Source: Desulfovibrionaceae bacterium
GTDB lineage: Bacteria > Pseudomonadota > Gammaproteobacteria > Burkholderiales > Burkholderiaceae_C
Length of the DNA: 10,684 nt
Direction: 5' to 3'
Assembly (NCBI GenBank): GCA_009778355.1
Contig: WRJY01000276.1
Span: 1 to 10,684, forward strand
The position numbers and the translations under genes were made by a program. Under the pieces are notes generated by a model. That model searched no databases. It saw only the letters and a program-made list of their open reading frames with translations, and had not been told where the DNA came from. Shown here piece after piece: positions 6,578 through 10,684 of this stretch. The first letter of the stretch is position 1, and each line of letters opens with the position of its first letter.

Positions 6578-9500
6578 TCATCTCGCCAGCCGCGCGAGCT
6601 TCTTGAGCTCCGGCTCGATCATCCGCGCCAGCGCCGCCGGGTCATTGACGCCGGTGGCGTTGAGCGTGATGCTGTAGTTGTTGTTGGTGGTGGGCGCGGC
6701 CAGGCCGCCGCTTGCGCCGCCGCCCGCGCCCGCGCCGCCCGACGAGCTGCTTGTGGAACTGCCGCCGCCCGAGCCGCCCGAGCCGCTGGAGCCGCCTGAG
6801 CCGCCCGAACTTGAGCCGCTGGCGCGTTCCTTGGCCTTGCGCTGCTTTTCTTCTTCTCTGTAGATTTGGGCGAGCAGGTCGAGTTGCTCGCCCAGCAAAT
6901 TGATTTCCTGCTTGATGCGTTCGACTTCCTGCTGGTCGCCGTTGATTTGCGCGCGCTGCAAGTCGATCTGGAGCAGGGCTTGCTGGCGCTTGACTTCGGC
7001 CACGTCGCGCTCGTACTGCGCCTTGGCAATCTGCTCCTGTGTGCCATTGAGCTCCAGCAGCTTCAGGCGCAGATCGTCCACGCCCTTGGCGGCGCTGCCG
7101 CCTTGTTCCTCTAGCTGCTTTTGCTGCTTTTCCAAAAGCTCCAACTGATAGACCAGCTCGGCGTGCTCGCGCGTAAGCTCCTGCACGTTTTTGGTGGCGT
7201 CCCACACCAGCTTGGCGACTTCCTGCGCGTATTTGCTGGCCGCCGCGCCGGCGGCAAACCAGGTGCCTTGCAAATCACCGAGCGCATCGTTGTGCTCGTG
7301 GGCCTGTTCCACCAGGCCCCGGCTGGCGTCCCAGGCGGCATTGGCCATGCCGGCCATTTTGTCGCCCGCGTCCTTGGCCGCCGCGCCCACGCCGGCGGTG
7401 GCCTCGGCGGCCTTGTTCATGGCCTCGACAATCGACTTGCCGGCTTCGTCGGTCTTGATGGCAAAGCCGTGCTGCTCGGCCTGCGCCTTGAGCATGGCGT
7501 CGGCCACGCCATTGTTGGCGGCGATGGCCGCCTCGGCCATTGCCTTCCATGCCTGATCGATTTCGCGGGCGGTGGCCGTGCCGCTGCTCTGCACGTAGTC
7601 GAAGGCTTCCTTGGCGCTTTTGGCCAGCTTGTCCAACTCGGCCTGCGGGGTGACGCCAAGCTGGCGCAGCGCCTCGTTCAGGCTCTGGATGCCGGGGATT
7701 TGGTCTTCGATGGCCTGGCGCTGCTTTTCCAGCGCCGCCTGAGTGCGCTCGATGCCTTCGGCGCTGATCTTGCCGGCGGCGCCCAGCGCCTGCAACTGCT
7801 TGCCCAGCGCGTCGATGGCCTCCAGGCTGTCTGCCTTGGGGATGGCCGCAGCAAACGCCATTTCAATGGCGCGGGCGGCCGCTTCGGTGGACGCGCCGGC
7901 GTCCCTGGCCGCGTCGGCCACCAGGCCGATGGCGTTGATGGCTTCCTGCGCGCCTTCGCTGATCTTGCCCAGTGCCTGCGCGGCGTTGACGCCCAGTTTG
8001 TCGAAGCTGGCTTGCAGAATTTGCTCGTTGGCCTGCGCCAGTTGCTGCGCACTGATGATGCCGGCGCGCGCCGCCTCTTCCAGATTGGCGCGCAGCGCCC
8101 CAAGGTTGCCGGCGTTGAGTTTGGCCAGCGCGTCCTGCCAGGCTTGGCTGACCTGCTTGGCGCCGAGTTCGCCCTTGGACTGAATTTCGTCCAGCGCCTT
8201 GACCCAGGCGCCCGCTCCCTGCACGGTCTTGAAGTTGAGCGCCTCGACCAGTTTGCCGACGGCCTTCTCGGCGTTGCCCGCGGCCTTGGCCGATGCCTCG
8301 AATTCGTCCACCAGTTTGCCGGCGTCTTGCTGGGCCAGTTGGGCGGTGGTCAGTTTGACCGCGCCCGCCAGCTTTTCCTGCGCCTGCGCCGCCGACAGCC
8401 ACGTGGCGCTGGCCTCGTCAAACACCAGCGAGCCGTCTGCCTGCGCGGCGTTGAGCGCCTCGATGCTGGCGACCGTGACGCCCGTGGCCTTGGAAATGGC
8501 CGCGAGTTTGTCGGCGATCTGGCCTTGCCGCTTGGCGACATCTTCTTCAATCGCGGCGGCCTTGGCCAGGTTGTCGCGGTAGGCGCCGTAAGTCTTGGCG
8601 ATTTCATACCAACGCTGCGCCACGTCGAAAGCGGCCATCCCGACGGCAACCATGGACGCCTTGGAGGCCGCGAGCTTGGCCGTCAGTCTGTCGGACTGCG
8701 CGCCAGCCTGATTCATGGCGGCGCTCATTCCCGTGGCCGCCAGGGTGGCGCGACCGAACGAGGCAGCCATTTCGGTGGCCGCCGCGCCGGTCTTGACCAG
8801 GTCGGCGGCAAAGCTGCCGATCTTGTAGGCGACGAATATCTTCAGCGCCGCCTCGATGGCCGGCGCCAGCGTTTTGAGCGCGCTGGCCGCGCCGCGCACC
8901 GCGTCGATCACGCCGACCATGCCGTCGGATATGCGCTTGGCCCAGTCTTTCAGCTCGCCGCTGTCCTTCATGCGGTCGAACTCGGCCAGCGCCGCCTGAA
9001 GCTGCTCCTTCAACTTGTCCAATACGCCGGACTTGGCGATCATGTCGAAAAATTCCTCGACCGCGCCCTTGACCTGCTGCACCGCGGCGGAGTATGTCTT
9101 CATCAGTTCGGAACCGGCGCCGGCGTTCTTCTTGCCCATCGCGTCGATCAGTTGCGTGATGGCGTCGCGCCCGAGTTCGCCGGCCTCGGACATTTTTTGC
9201 AGCTCTTGCGTGGTCTTTCCGGTGGCCTGGGCCAGCAGGTCCCATACCGGGATGCCGCTGGCGATGAGCTGCATGATGGCGCGCCCTTGCAGTTCGCTCT
9301 TTGCCCACGCCTGCCCCAGCGTTTGGGTAACGGTTGCGAGTTGCTCGGAGCCGCCGCCAAGCGCGGCCACGGCATCTGTCATGGACAGCATCTGCTCATG
9401 CGTGGGGCGCAGGCCGAAGGCGGCCAGCTTGGCGTAGGCGTCGGTCAGGCCCTGCACGTTGAAGGGCGTTTCACGCGCCAAGCCGTTGAGCATGGCCAGC

Positions 9501-10378
9501 GCATCGGCGGCCTGCTGCGCGCTGCCCAGCACGCCGGTCAAGCGCCGCTCCAGTTGCTCCATGGCCGCGCCGGCGCTCACCACGTCCTGCGCCAGGCTCT
9601 TGAGTTGGCCGATGCCAATCAGCGCGCCCGTCCAGGCCGCGGCCTTGTGCGCCGCGTTGGCCAGTTGGTTGCCGGCGCCGTCGGCGCTCTTGCCAAGGGC
9701 GTCCACCGCGTCCGATGCGCCCTTGGCGTCGGTCTGCGCGCCGCGCATTTCGACGCGCAGCTTGTCGATGCGATCTTGCAGCGCGGCGCTGACGCGCTCG
9801 GCGTCTTCGGGCAGCATTTTTTCCAGCCGCAGCGCGCGCATGGCCACTTGCAACTGTTCGATTTCGGCGGTGATTTCCTTGACGCCGCGCATGCCCAACT
9901 GGTCGAACGCGGCGCGCAGCGCCGGGCCTATTCCGTCGGCTTCGCCGCGCATGGCGTGCATGGCGTCGGCGTACACGTCCACCTGCTGCGCCGCTTGCAC
10001 CAGGCTGGCGCGAAGCTCGGCCTGCTGATCTGTCAGGCCGTGTGTGGACAGGCCCGCCTCGTCGAGCGCCCTGCGCGCCTGCTCAAGCGCCTGGGCGTGG
10101 CCGCGCAGCGCCGCTTCCAGTTCCTCGGCGCTCAGGCCGGTTTGGCCCAGCGCGTCGGCGGCGTCGGCGGCCTCGCGCCGCAGGGCGGAGAAATCGGCAA
10201 TCAGCTTGTCTTGCTGGCCCAGCGCGCGCAGGCTTTCGGCGGCGGCCTGGAGCTTGGGGGCGACTTCGCCGCCGTTTTGCGCCAGAGCTTGCAGTTCACT
10301 GGCGATGCCCTCGATTTCGCCCTGCCCCTTGACTTGGGTCTCGATGACCAGTTTGGCCGCCAAATCCTGCGTTGCCAT
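6578..10378 (-). CDS. Phage tail tape measure protein (1266 aa)
   Basis: This protein sets tail length and is threaded through the tail tube. The N-terminal 250 residues are Ala/Gln/Leu-rich coiled coil. Residues about 255-445 carry the conserved tape-measure core (AAMEQLERRLTGVLGS ... RETPFNVQGLTDAYAKL ... SGIPVWDLLAQATGKT ... AVEEFFDMI), as in the TIGR02675 family. Hydrophobic stretches near 510-600 could insert into a membrane during DNA entry. Long helical repeats fill the middle, and a Gln/Lys/Glu-rich coiled coil ends near 1185. A Gly/Ser linker (1187-1226) and the typical end NNNYSITLNATGVND...EPELKKL close the protein. At about 0.15 nm per helical residue it would fit a tail up to roughly 190 nm. 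The start at 10378 has a strong AAGAGG Shine-Dalgarno 6 nt upstream, and an in-frame TAA lies just before. The usual upstream tail chaperone gene is not seen directly ahead; a plus-strand gene sits there instead. Confidence 0.95.
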   Translation of the reverse strand: MATQDLAAKLVIETQVKGQGEIEGIASELQALAQNGGEVAPKLQAAAESLRALGQQDKLIADFSALRREAADAADALGQTGLSAEELEAALRGHAQALEQARRALDEAGLSTHGLTDQQAELRASLVQAAQQVDVYADAMHAMRGEADGIGPALRAAFDQLGMRGVKEITAEIEQLQVAMRALRLEKMLPEDAERVSAALQDRIDKLRVEMRGAQTDAKGASDAVDALGKSADGAGNQLANAAHKAAAWTGALIGIGQLKSLAQDVVSAGAAMEQLERRLTGVLGSAQQAADALAMLNGLARETPFNVQGLTDAYAKLAAFGLRPTHEQMLSMTDAVAALGGGSEQLATVTQTLGQAWAKSELQGRAIMQLIASGIPVWDLLAQATGKTTQELQKMSEAGELGRDAITQLIDAMGKKNAGAGSELMKTYSAAVQQVKGAVEEFFDMIAKSGVLDKLKEQLQAALAEFDRMKDSGELKDWAKRISDGMVGVIDAVRGAASALKTLAPAIEAALKIFVAYKIGSFAADLVKTGAAATEMAASFGRATLAATGMSAAMNQAGAQSDRLTAKLAASKASMVAVGMAAFDVAQRWYEIAKTYGAYRDNLAKAAAIEEDVAKRQGQIADKLAAISKATGVTVASIEALNAAQADGSLVFDEASATWLSAAQAQEKLAGAVKLTTAQLAQQDAGKLVDEFEASAKAAGNAEKAVGKLVEALNFKTVQGAGAWVKALDEIQSKGELGAKQVSQAWQDALAKLNAGNLGALRANLEEAARAGIISAQQLAQANEQILQASFDKLGVNAAQALGKISEGAQEAINAIGLVADAARDAGASTEAAARAIEMAFAAAIPKADSLEAIDALGKQLQALGAAGKISAEGIERTQAALEKQRQAIEDQIPGIQSLNEALRQLGVTPQAELDKLAKSAKEAFDYVQSSGTATAREIDQAWKAMAEAAIAANNGVADAMLKAQAEQHGFAIKTDEAGKSIVEAMNKAAEATAGVGAAAKDAGDKMAGMANAAWDASRGLVEQAHEHNDALGDLQGTWFAAGAAASKYAQEVAKLVWDATKNVQELTREHAELVYQLELLEKQQKQLEEQGGSAAKGVDDLRLKLLELNGTQEQIAKAQYERDVAEVKRQQALLQIDLQRAQINGDQQEVERIKQEINLLGEQLDLLAQIYREEEKQRKAKERASGSSSGGSGGSSGSGGSGGGSSTSSSSGGAGAGGGASGGLAAPTTNNNYSITLNATGVNDPAALARMIEPELKKLARLAR
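6701..6820 (-). repeat. Low-complexity Gly/Ser linker repeat in the tape measure gene
   Basis: This stretch codes for about 40 consecutive Gly, Ser, Ala and Thr residues. At DNA level it contains imperfect repeats of a GCCGCC(C/T)GAGCC unit (plus-strand reading, about 6765-6810). It joins the last coiled coil to the conserved C-terminal tail. Such a repeat is prone to slippage and may vary in length between relatives. Confidence 0.75.
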
Positions 10379-10400
10379 GTCGCGCCTCTTGCTTTACGAT
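10372..10400 (+). promoter_or_regulatory. Candidate sigma70 promoter for the plus-strand membrane gene
   Basis: TTGCCA (10372-10377), a 17-nt spacer, then TACGAT (10395-10400): five and four matches to the -35 and -10 consensus with ideal spacing. Transcription would start near 10407, almost at the ATG at 10408, so the message would be leaderless or begin translation at ATG 10420. The promoter overlaps the tape measure start codon on the opposite strand. Found by eye; two hexamers can arise by chance. Confidence 0.35.
10385..10390 (-). promoter_or_regulatory. Ribosome binding site of the tape measure gene
   Basis: AAGAGG on the minus strand, 6 nt before the ATG at 10378. It is the best Shine-Dalgarno match among the minus-strand genes here and fixes the tape measure start. 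Confidence 0.7.
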
Positions 10401-10407
10401 GCGGGCC

Positions 10408-10684
10408 ATGAGCACGTTCATGTCCCTGTTGCTGTATGCCGGCGTGGCCGCCGCCGCCGCGCTGCTGGCCGCGGCCGAGCCGACGCGGCGCAACATTGCC
10501 GCGCTCAAGGCCGGCGCGCTGGCGTGCGCCGCGGCCGTGGCCACGGCCTTGCTGTGGCCTGCGCAATTGGCCGTGTTCATGATCGCGCTGGGCGCGCTGA
10601 TCGCGCTGTGGCTGCTGTGGCGGCTGGCGACCTGGCCGGTTCGCGCCGCCGCCGCCATGCTGCGGGGCAACCCGCGCGCTGAAC
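10408..10684 (+). CDS. Small multi-pass membrane protein, candidate prophage moron (3' end outside window)
   Basis: An open plus-strand frame gives 92 residues up to the window edge with no stop. It has hydrophobic Ala/Leu-rich segments at about 3-23, 34-50 and 53-72, separated by a charged turn (EPTRR, 24-28). Positive residues follow the last segment (WRLATWPVRAAAAMLRGNPR), consistent with an inner-membrane protein whose C-terminus faces the cytoplasm. Third codon positions are almost all G or C, as expected for a real gene here, and the minus-strand frames in this stretch run only as shadows into the tape measure gene. The start may be ATG 10408 or ATG 10420; neither has a strong ribosome binding site. 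The lone opposite orientation inside a late operon is typical of morons, such as superinfection-exclusion membrane proteins. Function is not recognised. It could instead be an ordinary host gene if the prophage is rearranged here. Confidence 0.7.
   Translation, partial: MSTFMSLLLYAGVAAAAALLAAAEPTRRNIAALKAGALACAAAVATALLWPAQLAVFMIALGALIALWLLWRLATWPVRAAAAMLRGNPRAE

Noticed and set aside
6450..6581. Minus-strand 43-codon frame starting with an ATGA overlap at the tape measure stop
   Set aside because: It lies wholly in the hairpin repeat, has no Shine-Dalgarno and a Pro/Ala-rich translation typical of repeats read as protein. The ATGA may be the relic of an older gene junction, but a product is not supported.
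7121..10411. Very long plus-strand open frame (about 1096 codons) antisense to the tape measure gene
   Set aside because: Translation is Gly/Leu/Val/Arg-rich with no domain pattern. It arises from the Ala-rich, GC3-biased tape measure codons read on the other strand, while the minus strand has clear tape measure motifs.
1..10684. CRISPR array, tRNA or rRNA genes, insertion sequence
   Set aside because: No spaced direct repeats, cloverleaf-like tracts, rRNA text or transposase motifs were seen on either strand.

Overview
This is a slice of the late region of an integrated, Mu-like (transposable) prophage, most likely in a high-GC betaproteobacterium of the Burkholderiales/Comamonadaceae type. 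The prophage call rests on a minus-strand run of a tape measure protein, three long tail/tail-tip proteins, a Com-type zinc-finger protein and a DNA cytosine-5 methyltransferase. Com is a hallmark of phage Mu relatives. The host guess rests on strong GC and GC3 bias judged by eye, and on an intergenic hairpin cluster (about 6450-6577) that resembles dispersed repeats I associate with Comamonadaceae chromosomes. It is an inference, not a search result.

Layout, in the direction of late transcription (right to left, minus strand). At 10378-6578 lies a 1266-residue tape measure protein. A roughly 190-bp non-coding gap follows, holding two stacked GC-rich hairpins. Next come a 1118-residue tail protein (6386-3030), a 542-residue tail/baseplate-hub-like protein (3033-1405) and a 232-residue protein of unknown role (1408-710). 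These three are joined by ATGA stop/start overlaps and are probably translationally coupled. After about 145 bp with a perfect 12-bp palindrome comes com (565-353). Its 3' end overlaps, in another frame, the start of a C5-MTase (405 to beyond base 1) that runs off the left edge. The right edge (10408 onward) holds a plus-strand gene for a small membrane protein that points away from the tape measure gene and is probably a prophage moron.

The most interesting element is the com/MTase junction. In Mu, Com is an mRNA-binding translational activator that opens a stem-loop hiding the start of the modification gene mom. Here the same position is taken by a C5-MTase. A perfect 9-bp inverted repeat (396-404 / 416-424) would place the MTase start codon in a hairpin. 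This predicts a Mu-style Com switch controlling a cytosine methyltransferase, so that modification is made only late and protects progeny DNA.

The tail genes supply the rest of the particle's working end. The tape measure protein sets tail length. The three following proteins presumably form the tail tip or baseplate, and two carry sugar-binding or adhesion-like beta-sandwich domains.
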